From positions 19,052 to 83,051 of the forward strand of contig QWPW01000010.1 of the NCBI GenBank assembly GCA_003671025.1: a DNA stretch of 64,000 nt, given 5' to 3'. The translations under genes were made by a program, and so were the position numbers. The stretch is from Planctomycetota bacterium (GTDB lineage: Bacteria > Planctomycetota > Phycisphaerae > Phycisphaerales > SM1A02). This document shows, in pieces, positions 53,954 through 62,136 of the stretch (position 1 is the stretch's first letter; every line of letters starts with the position of its first letter). The notes below the pieces were generated by a model that saw nothing but the letters and a program-made list of their open reading frames with translations, had not been told where the DNA came from and did no database searches.

Positions 53954-54330
53954 ATCGCGTGCAGCCTTTGCAGTGCGTCGAGCAAGTGCGCGCGATATTG
54001 CGCGAGAGTCAATTCATCGTGAGCGCGCACGATGACCATCAGATCGTACGGCGCGGGAGCGGCAGTCGGATGCTCATGTTGCGAGAGGCGAAATGCTTCG
54101 CGCAGCAAACGCTTGAAGCGATTGCGCACAGCGGCACCGCCCGCGCGGCGACCGATGGAGATGCCCATGCGCGTGAGGTCGTTGGTGCGCGCAACCGCGG
54201 CATCGCGAGGAATCGCATGGAACGAGATCGCGCCGCAATCAATGCGCGCGCGTCCGTCGATGACACGCTTGAACGCGCCGTTTCCTTGCAAGCGTTGCGA
54301 GGCACGAAACGTATTGCGTGGTGCGCTCAT
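53833..54330 (-). CDS. rnpA: Ribonuclease P protein component
   Basis: Protein subunit of RNase P. Start MSAPRNTFRASQRLQ (54330), which overlaps the ClC stop as ATGA. 'GISIGRRAGGAAVRNRFKRLLREAF' (in part) contains the RNR signature, and 'DLMVIVRAHDELTLAQYRAHLLDAL' (in part) the last helix. 165 aa, with a low-complexity Ala/Thr/Pro/Asp tail of about 40 residues beyond the fold that overlaps yidD. rpmH, the normal upstream neighbour, is absent; the upstream coupled gene is a ClC channel. Confidence 0.92.
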   Translation of the reverse strand: MSAPRNTFRASQRLQGNGAFKRVIDGRARIDCGAISFHAIPRDAAVARTNDLTRMGISIGRRAGGAAVRNRFKRLLREAFRLSQHEHPTAAPAPYDLMVIVRAHDELTLAQYRAHLLDALQRLHAIWMKRMHRKINASDADARAAMPSATPSTTTPDAPDSPRAH

Positions 54331-56186
54331 TGATCGCGCTCCATCGATTTGCGCCACGCACGAGTGACGCGCGCACGCGTGAGCACGCCCGCGATTTCAC
54401 CGCGAGCATTCCGCACCGGCAACGGACCGTTCTCGAGAAGATCGAGCGCATGATCAAGCGGAAGATCAAAGTCCAGCGCGCGAATTCCCGTGCGCGCGAT
54501 GTCGCGTACTTGCAAGAGCGGCAACGCTTCGCGATTGATCAGCGCAATGCGCAAATCGCGCGGACCGATCATGCCTTCGAGTTTTCCGGCCTCATCGAGT
54601 ACCACGAAATCCTCGTTTTTCTGGGCGAGTTCGAGCAAACTGGCGGCGTTGTCACTGCCTTGCACAAAGATCGGTGCGCGCAGTGAAGCGTCACGCACGC
54701 GCAATCGTCGCAACGATGTCATGTCCGAAGTCGAACCTAAGCGCACGCCCATGGTGGCGAGTTCAGCGGTGTAGATACTGTGTCGCTCGAGCAAGCGCGC
54801 GACGATGGTTGAGAGCGCGGCCACCAAGATGACGGGCAACAGGATGCTCGGTTCGCGCGAGAGTTCGTAGACCAACATCGCGCCTGCAAGTGGTGCGTGC
54901 GTCGTGCCCGCGACCATTCCCGCCATGCCTGCGAGTGCCAAGCGCGGCGCGCCGACTTCGCCAATCAGCGGAACGTATTCGCCCAAACTTCCAAACGCGC
55001 CACCGACAAGCGCACCAACCAAAAGTGAAGGCGCGAAGAGTCCGCCGATACCGCCTGAGCCCAGCGTCAAACTCGTGGCCACACACTTCACCACCGCGAG
55101 GCCCAGCAGCAATCCACTCACGGCGAGCGCGGCATCCGTCGCGTAAAAGTCTGCGCTCAGCACGGTCTTGGCGAGCGGATATCCGTTGCCATAGAAGGGA
55201 GGAAACGCGCCTTGACCGAAGTCGAGCAAGTCCGCGGCAAACGCGACATGGAGAAGTCCCAGCAACGCGAGCAACGCCGCGCCGATAGCGGGGGACATCC
55301 AACGCGGAACAGGAAGGCGCGCGAACGCGGCCTCAGTCGATTGCAACGTGCGCACGAAAAACACACTGGCCACGCCGCAGAGAATTCCTAAGAGTGCGAA
55401 GGTGGGCGTGGTGCTGATGGAGAGCGCGTCACCGGCCGCGGCGTTGCGCGCGCTGTTGAACACTTCGGCGCCAACGCCAAAGAGCGGCTCTTGCGTGCCC
55501 AGAATTGTTTGCACAGTTGCCGCGGCAAACACAGCGGAAATCACGATGGGGGTAAACGTGCGCAGCGAAAAATCGCGCAGCAGCACTTCGAGCACGAAGA
55601 AGATTCCCGTGATCGGCGCGTTGAACACCGCCGCCAAACCCGCCGCTGCTCCGCAACCCACCAGCGTGGTCGCAGTGCGCGGATCAGCGCGCAAGAACCG
55701 TGAAATCAGTGAGCCGAGCGTCGCGCCAATGGTGACGATTGGCCCTTCTGGTCCCGCGGAACCGCCGCTGGAAATGATCGCAGTGGCACCGAGCCAAGTG
55801 CGCGCCGCCAACGCCGCCGGAAGTTCCGAGCGTCGCCGATGGATCGCGTAGAGCACGCTGGCCACACCATGCGCGCGGACCTTTACGCGGAAGATCATCT
55901 GCACGCCGCCGCACGCGAGTGCTCCGAGAACTGGCACCACGGCGATTGCAAGCGGAAGACGATCGGGATGCAGGCGCGCCCACTCGACCGCCGACGATTC
56001 GGCCCATTGGATCGGTCGGATAAATGCAAGCGCGATCACCGCGAGCGCCATTCCCGTCGCCGCCGCCCACAGCAGGAGTCGACGGTCGCGGTTGAGGCCG
56101 ACGCGGGCTAGGAGCCGAGAGGCGGCGCGGCGCGCTCGTTCGAGTGAATGGAGGCCGATCGAATGGGACATCGAATGAGGAGGCAT
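54327..56186 (-). CDS. ClC-family chloride channel/antiporter with CBS domains
   Basis: 619-aa membrane protein. Filter motif 'SSGGSAGPEGPIVTIGATLGS' (the GxEGP signature), 'GCGAAAGLAAVFNAPITGIFFVLE' and 'GSGGIGGLFAPSLLVGALVGGAFG' (in part) match ClC helices D-N. About ten to twelve helices span residues 35-450. Two CBS domains follow ('VRDASLRAPIFVQGSDNAASLLELAQKNEDFVVLDE', 'VRDIARTGIRALDFDLPLDHALDLLENGPLPVRN' in part), likely nucleotide sensors. The proton-glutamate of exchangers cannot be confirmed from sequence alone. It is coupled to rnpA by a 4-nt overlap. Start ATG 56186 or 56171. Confidence 0.92.
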   Translation of the reverse strand: MPPHSMSHSIGLHSLERARRAASRLLARVGLNRDRRLLLWAAATGMALAVIALAFIRPIQWAESSAVEWARLHPDRLPLAIAVVPVLGALACGGVQMIFRVKVRAHGVASVLYAIHRRRSELPAALAARTWLGATAIISSGGSAGPEGPIVTIGATLGSLISRFLRADPRTATTLVGCGAAAGLAAVFNAPITGIFFVLEVLLRDFSLRTFTPIVISAVFAAATVQTILGTQEPLFGVGAEVFNSARNAAAGDALSISTTPTFALLGILCGVASVFFVRTLQSTEAAFARLPVPRWMSPAIGAALLALLGLLHVAFAADLLDFGQGAFPPFYGNGYPLAKTVLSADFYATDAALAVSGLLLGLAVVKCVATSLTLGSGGIGGLFAPSLLVGALVGGAFGSLGEYVPLIGEVGAPRLALAGMAGMVAGTTHAPLAGAMLVYELSREPSILLPVILVAALSTIVARLLERHSIYTAELATMGVRLGSTSDMTSLRRLRVRDASLRAPIFVQGSDNAASLLELAQKNEDFVVLDEAGKLEGMIGPRDLRIALINREALPLLQVRDIARTGIRALDFDLPLDHALDLLENGPLPVRNARGEIAGVLTRARVTRAWRKSMERDQ

Positions 56187-56266
56187 TGGAAATGCGCGAA
56201 TTCGCTATAGTAACCGCTTCCCCTTCGACTCCTCGAAGGCGACTTCACACCACGCAGGGACTATCC

Positions 56267-56506
56267 ATGATCGAAGCATTGAAGAGTGACGCAATCGTCG
56301 AAAAGCTCGGCGGCCGATTCAAGTTGACCGCGCTCATCCAGCGCCGTCTCGGCGAGATCATGGAAGGCGCGCGTCCGCTCGTCGACCGCAACGGCCGCTC
56401 CGACCTCGAGTTGGTGATCGAAGAAATCGTGCAAGACAAGATCACGTTGGAGATGGATCCTGCGCTCGTCGAGAAGATGCGCGGCGTGCCGAGCAAGAAG
56501 CGCTGA
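56267..56506 (+). CDS. rpoZ: DNA-directed RNA polymerase omega subunit
   Basis: 79-aa assembly factor of RNA polymerase. 'MIEALKSDAIVEKLGGRFKLTALIQRRLGEIMEGARPLV' (in part) matches the omega core 'xxKxxNRFxLxxLaxxRAxxL'. Start at 56267 with AGGGA 9 nt upstream; the ORF-track start at 56144 is unsupported. A TATAGT element at about 56204 may be a -10 box, but no good -35 was found. Usually next to gmk; here it is followed by the CoaC-type gene, which matches the common rpoZ-coaBC order. Confidence 0.85.
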   Translation: MIEALKSDAIVEKLGGRFKLTALIQRRLGEIMEGARPLVDRNGRSDLELVIEEIVQDKITLEMDPALVEKMRGVPSKKR

Positions 56507-56664
56507 ACGCGTCTGCTTAGCCATCGGTGCGAGGGTGCGATTGCGCGCGAACGCCTAGTTTTCTAGCGCTTTCGACGACTATCGTCGCTCATCGCGGTGG
56601 CTCGTGGTTCGGTCGGTGCACTCGACGCGAGAGCGTCTCGCGACACGCGCCACACCAGATAAAC

Positions 56665-57270
56665 ATGTACTCAGGCGACCCCACCAACCTCGCGATCCTC
56701 AAGGACCGTAAGGTCGGCGTTGCCGTGTGCGCGGGAATCGCGTCGTACAAAGTGTGCTCGGTGGTGAGCACACTCGCGCAAGCGGGAGCGGTGGTGACCG
56801 TGGCCATGACCAGCGACGCGACGCGCTTCGTGACGCCGCTCGTGTTCCAATCGCTCAGCGGCAACGCGGTGCTCGACAGCGTGTGGAGCTCGACGGAGCC
56901 CGCTGACCCGCAACACATTCGAACGGCCTCGGCTCTTGACATCCTGCTCATCGCGCCATGCACGATGGACATGTTGGCCAAGCTCGCCACTGGTCGCGCG
57001 GATGACATGGTCTCGCTCTTGGCCGCGTCGATTGATCGCGCCCACACACCAGTGTTGCTCGCGCCGAGCATGAACGAAACGATGTGGCGTCAACCCGCGA
57101 CGCAGCGCAATCTCGTGGCGTTGCGCAGCGATGGATTCACCATCGTCGATCCCGCGCACGGTTGGCAAGCATGTCGCGCCGTCGGTCCGGGTCGACTGCC
57201 TGAGGCGGACGAACTCGTCGATGCGATCGTGCTCGCGCTGCAAAGCCGCACGGGCGCGACACGGGTCTGA
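56665..57270 (+). CDS. coaC: Phosphopantothenoylcysteine decarboxylase (CoaC-type flavoprotein)
   Basis: FMN enzyme of coenzyme A synthesis. 'RKVGVAVCAGIASYKVCSVVSTLAQAGAVVTVAMTSDATRFV' (in part) is the N-terminal FMN fold; 'IAPCTMDMLAKLATGRADDMVSL' (in part), the 'PSMNETMW' substrate motif and the catalytic Cys in 'QACRAVGPGRLPEADEL' are present. 201 aa: only the decarboxylase domain, without the CoaB ligase domain fused in most bacteria, so CoaB must be encoded elsewhere. Start MYSGDPTN (56665). Confidence 0.87.
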   Translation: MYSGDPTNLAILKDRKVGVAVCAGIASYKVCSVVSTLAQAGAVVTVAMTSDATRFVTPLVFQSLSGNAVLDSVWSSTEPADPQHIRTASALDILLIAPCTMDMLAKLATGRADDMVSLLAASIDRAHTPVLLAPSMNETMWRQPATQRNLVALRSDGFTIVDPAHGWQACRAVGPGRLPEADELVDAIVLALQSRTGATRV

Positions 57271-57344
57271 GAGATGTGCGCATCACCGCTTCGCAGCACG
57301 CGCATAAAACTCAAACTGTCCATATCGCTCGAGGAGTCCTGAAA

Positions 57345-57376
57345 CCGTTTGGAAACGGCGCGGGCTGTGCTAGTGT
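57345..57376 (+). promoter_or_regulatory. Candidate promoter with overlapping palindrome
   Basis: TTGGAA (57349-57354) and TAGTGT (57371-57376) are 16 bp apart and about 120 nt before the dockerin-protein ATG. The -35 lies inside a perfect palindrome CCGTTT-GG-AAACGG (57345-57358), which could be an operator. Confidence 0.35.
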
Positions 57377-57496
57377 TTAATTGCGAGTCCATCTTTGAGC
57401 GTGCCTGCATCGTTCGTTCGACGCTATCGCTCAGGCCTCTCCACACAGAGCATCAACGCAACAACGCCCCAACGCACCAACGCAACAAAGCACACC

Positions 57497-59071
57497 ATGA
57501 AGACCACGAAGACCACGACAATCGCGTCGAACCGCCGCTTCCTTCTTGCGGCTCTTCTCTTGGCTCTCCCTTGCGCGCTACCGGCGTTCGCGGACAAGTT
57601 GGACAAGCAGGGCGCATCCGAGCGCGGCAGCAAACTCAATCAAGCTCCCGCGCGCGAGACACGATTGGCCGAAGAAGCAGTGGCGATGAAGGAAACTCCG
57701 CTGATGCTCGCGCAGCCTCCGCAAAGTGGCGAAGGATCCGAAGGCGGCGTCGCAGGTGCGTGCCCGCAAGTGATCTCGACCTACACCAACGCAAGTTTTG
57801 AAGGCGGTCAGTTCATCGCGCAAGGTGGTTTCGCCGAGCAAGAAATCGCCGCGTGTTCGTACACCGTTGCCGCGAGCGACTTCCCAATTCGCCTTGATCT
57901 CACCGAGATGATCTTCGCGACGAGCGCGAGCACAGTGAACACCACGACCAAGTGGACCGTGATGATTTGGCACGGCACGCCCGCGACGGGTCAGCTGGTG
58001 TACTCGGCTTCATCCGATGGAAAAATCTTGCCTCACCTCGTGATTCCTGCGGGAACCAACGGCGTGAACATCGCATTCGGTATCGATCCTGGTGACCCCG
58101 AGCAGATCATTCTGCAGGACAACGGATCGCACATGTTCAGCATTGGTTACCGCATCGACGATCACAACAATCAAGTGTCGAATCCATGCTTGGTCGCGCC
58201 GCCTTCGGGCTCCAATGCGTTTCCTTGCACCGACGTCGGCGGACTCGCGGCACCAACGACCAACTGGCTGTACATGCTCGATTGCGGCGCGTTTGGTTGC
58301 GGCGCGGGATGGAAGCGCTTCTCCGAAATCCCTGCGCTCTGCCGCCCTACAGGCGACTGGGTCATGCGCGCATCATGGACCTCGGTGAATTGTGTGCTGC
58401 CCGGCGCGTGCTGCTTGGCCAACGGAACATGCCAGTCAACCACTGAAGCCGCGTGTCTCACTGCGGGCGGAGATTTCAACGGCGCAGGCTCGACATGCAC
58501 GGCGCAAAGCTGCAGCTCGGGTCAAGGTCCATGCTGCTTCGCCGCGACGGGCGGATGCGTCACGCTTCCCTCCGCGAGCTGCTTGGCTGCGGGCGGCATC
58601 CCTGGGCCTAGCGGACAAACGTGTGCGGGCTACGTCTGTTTCCCCGAAGGCGCGTGCTGCCTGCCAAACGGAAGTTGCCTCCCATCTCTCACGCCGAGCG
58701 AATGCACCGCGGTAGGCGGCGTGTTCCAAGGCAACGCGACCACCTGTGTCGCTGGTCTCTGCCCCGAGCCCATGGGCGCGTCGTGCTTCCCCAACGGATT
58801 CTGCTTGACGCTCACGCAGGCCCAAGCGGTTGCCTCGGGTGCGACGTGGGCGGGCGCGGGAACCAATTGCGCGGACGGCAACGGCAACGGCACCGCCGAC
58901 GCGTGCGAAGTCTCTGATCCCGCCGACATCAACAACGACGGCTCAGTCGACGCCGCGGACCTCACGATTCTGCTGAACGCGTGGGGCACCTCGGGTGGAC
59001 CCGCCGATGTCAACGGCGATGGAACGGTTGACGCTGTCGATATCGCGCAGTTGCTCGCGTCGTGGGGATAA
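57497..59071 (+). CDS. Secreted Cys-rich protein with C-terminal dockerin-like domain
   Basis: 524 aa. Signal peptide 'RRFLLAALLLALPCALPAFA' with start at 57497. A beta-rich N-terminal domain of about 300 residues ('TNASFEGGQFIAQGGFAEQEIAACSYTV' in part) is followed by four Cys-rich repeats of about 37 residues, each opening 'GACCLxNGxC' or a variant and ending 'xCxxxxC'. The last 55 residues hold two EF-hand-like dockerin motifs ('DINNDGSVDAADLTILLNAWG' in part and 'DVNGDGTVDAVDIAQLL'). Such tails are common on exported proteins of Phycisphaerae. Binding partner and substrate unknown; it is probably cell-surface or extracellular. Confidence 0.8.
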   Translation: MKTTKTTTIASNRRFLLAALLLALPCALPAFADKLDKQGASERGSKLNQAPARETRLAEEAVAMKETPLMLAQPPQSGEGSEGGVAGACPQVISTYTNASFEGGQFIAQGGFAEQEIAACSYTVAASDFPIRLDLTEMIFATSASTVNTTTKWTVMIWHGTPATGQLVYSASSDGKILPHLVIPAGTNGVNIAFGIDPGDPEQIILQDNGSHMFSIGYRIDDHNNQVSNPCLVAPPSGSNAFPCTDVGGLAAPTTNWLYMLDCGAFGCGAGWKRFSEIPALCRPTGDWVMRASWTSVNCVLPGACCLANGTCQSTTEAACLTAGGDFNGAGSTCTAQSCSSGQGPCCFAATGGCVTLPSASCLAAGGIPGPSGQTCAGYVCFPEGACCLPNGSCLPSLTPSECTAVGGVFQGNATTCVAGLCPEPMGASCFPNGFCLTLTQAQAVASGATWAGAGTNCADGNGNGTADACEVSDPADINNDGSVDAADLTILLNAWGTSGGPADVNGDGTVDAVDIAQLLASWG

Positions 59072-59387
59072 TCGCGGCGCCGAGGTTGCGTTAACGAAGA
59101 TTGCTCCTGACTCACCGCGACGGCCGTTTTCGCTGCGTTCGCAGCGATGACGTTGGCGCGGCAATGATGGCATAACTGTGCGATCCCTCTGAACTCTCGT
59201 CGACATTGAATCGTCGGATCCACCCACGACGGTTGTGACGCCGCCGTCTTGTGATTGCGTCTGTTTTTCGCAGACCGAGGTGGAATATCTTTGCGGATAA
59301 AGTAGGTTCTTGTCGGACGCGGTGTGTGCGGCGTGTGTACGCGAGTCATGCACGAGGCGTGTTTGAGGTGTTGAAAAGGGAATTCAT
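59072..59387. other. Intergenic region between the two dockerin-type genes
   Basis: 316 bases with no gene. A good ribosome site (AAAGGGA) ends it at the next ATG. It should hold a promoter for the second gene; I cannot pick one with confidence. Confidence 0.45.
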
Positions 59388-60611
59388 ATGAAGATCCGGG
59401 CGATTCGTTCAGCACTTATTCACGGCACGTCCATCGCGACGATGTCGCTTCTCGCACTCTCGAGCAGCTCGCTGTTCGCGGGAGAAGTCTGCGGCAACTC
59501 GGCGGGCGGAAGTTGCTTTGAGGTTCACGAGACCGCGGCGTGCGCCGATGCGGCGTGTTGCAGCACGGTCTGCGCGCTCGACCCGTTCTGTTGCGAAACC
59601 GAATGGGATTTCATCTGCCGTCAGTTGGCGGTGGATCAATGCAATCCTCCCATTCCCAGCAACGACACTCCCGCGGGCGCGACGTTCATCACCAATGCGG
59701 TGGTGCCGTTTAACACCGTCGGTGCCACCAATTCGATCGACACCGAAATTCCAGTGGGATGCGCAGGCATCTTCGGCAACCAGATTCTTCACGATGTCTG
59801 GTTTGAGTTCCGTGCATCGCGCACCGGCGGCGCCGAGTTCTCAACCTGTCCTCTCGCCGGAAGCTCCGCGCGCTCCGAGATCGACACGATCATCATGGTC
59901 CGCGACGCGGCCACGCTCGACATCATCGCGTGCGCCGATGAAGGGCCCCTGTGCGCCGGATACGCGGTCGCGAATTTCCCCACGGTGGCGGGCACACGCT
60001 ACCTGGTGCAAATTGGCGGACACGATTTGTATGTCGGTGTCGGCGTGATGGAAGTCAGCGAATGGGGGACGCCTGCGACGCCGAGCGCGAACAATCTGTG
60101 CGCGGCGGCAACAGCGATTGAACTGGACACAATCACCGCGTTTGATTTACTTGGCAGCACGCGCGACAACGCGACTTGCGCCGATATCGGTGTCGATGTG
60201 TGGTTCGAACTTGCCGCGGCTCCGAGCGATGGCGTGCTCGCGCTCAAAGCGTGCAGCAGCGAGGGCAACGTCTCGATGGAATGCGTGCTCGGTGATTGCA
60301 ACGGCGAGCGACTGTGCGCCGGCGATGCGACATGCGTTGATCCCGGCATCCTCATCGATGTGAACGAAGGGCAGACGATCTTCGTGCGCATCTCTGGACC
60401 GTCGGTCATCACGGGCACGTTCGAGAGCACCTTCACGGTTGCGAAGAATCCATGTCCCGCTGACCTTAATCACGACTCGAATGTGAACGCAAAGGACATC
60501 ACCACGCTGCTGGTGAACTGGGGCACGGTTGGTGCAGATGTCAACGGTGACGGACTCACCGACGCCGCCGATCTCACCGTCATTCTTTCGTCGTGGGGAT
60601 TCTGTCCGTAA
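59388..60611 (+). CDS. Secreted Cys-rich protein with dockerin-like C-terminus, second
   Basis: 407 aa. Signal peptide 'SIATMSLLALSSSSLFAGE'. A small Cys-rich N-terminal module ('CADAACCSTVCALDPFCCETEWDFICRQLA' in part) resembles modules seen in many planctomycete exported proteins; two similar beta domains follow, each with a 'DVWFEF/L' strand ('LHDVWFEFRASRTGGAEFSTC', 'VDVWFELAAAPSDGVLALKAC' in part). The C-terminus has a dockerin-like pair ('DLNHDSNVNAKDITTLL', 'DVNGDGLTDAADLTVIL'). Same tail as the upstream gene, so both may be handled by the same surface system. Confidence 0.78.
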   Translation: MKIRAIRSALIHGTSIATMSLLALSSSSLFAGEVCGNSAGGSCFEVHETAACADAACCSTVCALDPFCCETEWDFICRQLAVDQCNPPIPSNDTPAGATFITNAVVPFNTVGATNSIDTEIPVGCAGIFGNQILHDVWFEFRASRTGGAEFSTCPLAGSSARSEIDTIIMVRDAATLDIIACADEGPLCAGYAVANFPTVAGTRYLVQIGGHDLYVGVGVMEVSEWGTPATPSANNLCAAATAIELDTITAFDLLGSTRDNATCADIGVDVWFELAAAPSDGVLALKACSSEGNVSMECVLGDCNGERLCAGDATCVDPGILIDVNEGQTIFVRISGPSVITGTFESTFTVAKNPCPADLNHDSNVNAKDITTLLVNWGTVGADVNGDGLTDAADLTVILSSWGFCP

Positions 60612-60707
60612 TCGCATACGAGCGCTGACAATTGCAGTGAACTCGTTCGCGCGCGCCGGCTGCACGCACCGTGCCCGCACGCCGCGCGCGTTTGGCACAA
60701 TGCGCCG

Positions 60708-61205
60708 ATGAACGCAGCACTTCTCGCAGTGGCCGCAGGGCTTTGTTGGGGTATCGGTGAAGTGTGTACGCGCAGCGCGTTACATGCGGGAAAGATCGGG
60801 CCACTGAGCGCGATCACGATTCGCTCGCTGGTGGCCATCCCGATTCTTGTCGGCGTGTATTGGCTGATGACACGCGGCGCCGCGGGACTACGCGTCGAAC
60901 CATCACTCACACAGACGGACAGCGCGACATGGTTCAAAGTGATTCTGGGTTCAGGCATCGTCGCGGGCGCGCTCGCGATGGTGTGTTTCTACAGCGCACT
61001 TTCGTTGGGCGAAGTTTCGGTGGTGAAGCCGATCGCATTTTCCATCGCGCCCGCAGTGGGCGTGCTCTTAGGTTGGCTGGTGTTAGGCGAGGAGATGAAT
61101 TTGCGCAAGGCGATTGCGGTGACGCTGATTCTTGCGGGTGTGTTGGTGCTGACGACAGGGACTCCCGCGCGCAAAGTGGTGGAGGCAAGTGAGGCTGCGC
61201 AGTGA
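60708..61205 (+). CDS. EamA/DMT-like half-size membrane transporter
   Basis: 165 aa with about five predicted helices. 'ALLAVAAGLCWGIGEVCTRSAL' opens like an EamA repeat, and 'YSALSLGEVSVVKPIAFSIAPAVGVLLGWLVLGEEMNLRKAIAVTLILAGVLVL' (in part) is the typical EamA closing signature. Only one repeat is present (normal DMT proteins have two), so it would act as a dimer like small multidrug resistance-type proteins. The substrate is not predictable. Confidence 0.82.
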   Translation: MNAALLAVAAGLCWGIGEVCTRSALHAGKIGPLSAITIRSLVAIPILVGVYWLMTRGAAGLRVEPSLTQTDSATWFKVILGSGIVAGALAMVCFYSALSLGEVSVVKPIAFSIAPAVGVLLGWLVLGEEMNLRKAIAVTLILAGVLVLTTGTPARKVVEASEAAQ

Positions 61206-61316
61206 TGGTGATAGCGCAGGTGATGGATCGTGAAGACGATGAATGTGAAGGGGTGGACAAGCAGCGCCAATTGGGCGATACTCCGAAATCAATTCACCGG
61301 AAACGGTGAGACATCT

Positions 61317-61404
61317 GGAGAGGTGTCCGAGTGGTTGAAGGACCTAGTCTCGAAAACTAGTAGTGGGTTTATCCTGCTCGTGGGTTCGAATCCCACCCTC
61401 TCCG
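61317..61404 (+). tRNA. tRNA-Ser (anticodon CGA)
   Basis: 88 nt. Acceptor GGAGAGG pairs with CCTCTCC and is followed by discriminator G; no CCA is encoded. The anticodon stem CTAGT/ACTAG encloses CTCGAAA with anticodon CGA. A long variable arm (serine type) precedes the T arm GTGGG-TTCGAAT-CCCAC. Reads UCG codons. Confidence 0.97.
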
Positions 61405-61470
61405 TTAACAACCGCGCCGTGGTCGCCCTTATCAGGTCGAGCACGGCGCGGTTGTTTACGGAGAGGGTGG
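61393..61470 (+). terminator. Long inverted repeat at the tRNA-Ser 3' end, likely terminator
   Basis: Two 29-bp arms (61393-61421 and 61442-61470) match at 28 of 29 positions as reverse complements. The inner 15 bp (AACAACCGCGCCGTG / CACGGCGCGGTTGTT) form the terminator-like stem followed by T and A. The outer part is a reverse-complement copy of the last 12 nt of the tRNA (CCACCCTCTCCG). Confidence 0.8.
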
Positions 61471-62136
61471 CGCTTGGCGCGCGCGAGCTCGACGCGATGT
61501 GCACGCGTGTCGCGGGCGCGCGCCAATCGCAGCAGCCGCAGCGCGGGACATTTGTCGTGTGCACGTTTGTCGTGCCAGCGCTGCGTCTGCGGATTGCGGA
61601 CTTCCAGCGGGGGATGTGGCGTGCGATGGCGTTTGAGGTTGACCGCTGGAAGTTCGAATCTTCCCGCGTGGGTTGGCTCGGGTGGAGATTGCGTTTGACG
61701 TGGAGTTGGGTGGGGGGCGCGGCGCTGCGCGCGCGGATTGCCGACTTCCAGCAGTGGTAGCGTCGTGCGCGCTCGTGCCGATGTACACGCTTGGCTTGGG
61801 CGCGCAGACTGCCTGTCTTGTGTTGGTTGTCCAGGGAGCGTTCCCGGCGAGCATCCTCGCCGCGTTGTGTGTCCACGATCGTCGGGTAAGTTCACGAGGC
61901 AGACGACGGGGAGCAGCGCTGGGTCGCGGCGCGACAGTTAAGACTGCTTGAACTCACCGCTCAGGAGCCAATGCTCACCTTCGGCAACGACAAACGACAA
62001 AAACCGTCGCGATTTCGCGCAGCAGCTGGTCTGTATTGGCTATTCCCTGATGGCAGCGCAAGATGGACCTCCGGCGATTGGATAGCGCTCCACAACAACG
62101 GCAATGACCTGGAACTCAACACAAAGGGAGTGAAGA
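61471..62136. other. Gene-poor repeat-bearing region after tRNA-Ser
   Basis: About 670 bases without a supported gene; the ORFs on both strands are shadows of tRNA-related sequence. It holds two 30-bp direct copies, 61581-61610 and 61725-61754 (25 of 30 identical, core GCGGATTGC(G/C)GACTTCCAGC), a tRNA T-arm-like hairpin GGAAG-TTCGAAT-CTTCC at 61648-61664, and a 52-bp element shared with 63314-63365. It looks like a site where mobile or repeat DNA has accumulated. Confidence 0.6.
61821..61872. repeat. 52-bp dispersed element, copy A
   Basis: Shares 40 of 52 bases without gaps with 63314-63365. The identical core GGCGAGCATCCTCGCC is a 6-bp inverted repeat with a 4-nt loop, so it resembles a REP-type palindromic element. 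Confidence 0.75.

Noticed and set aside
61289-61876. 195-aa minus-strand ORF with 'ERVGFEPTSRIN' and similar frames
   Set aside because: This phrase is the reverse translation of the tRNA-Ser gene; a well-known spurious ORF type antisense to tRNAs.
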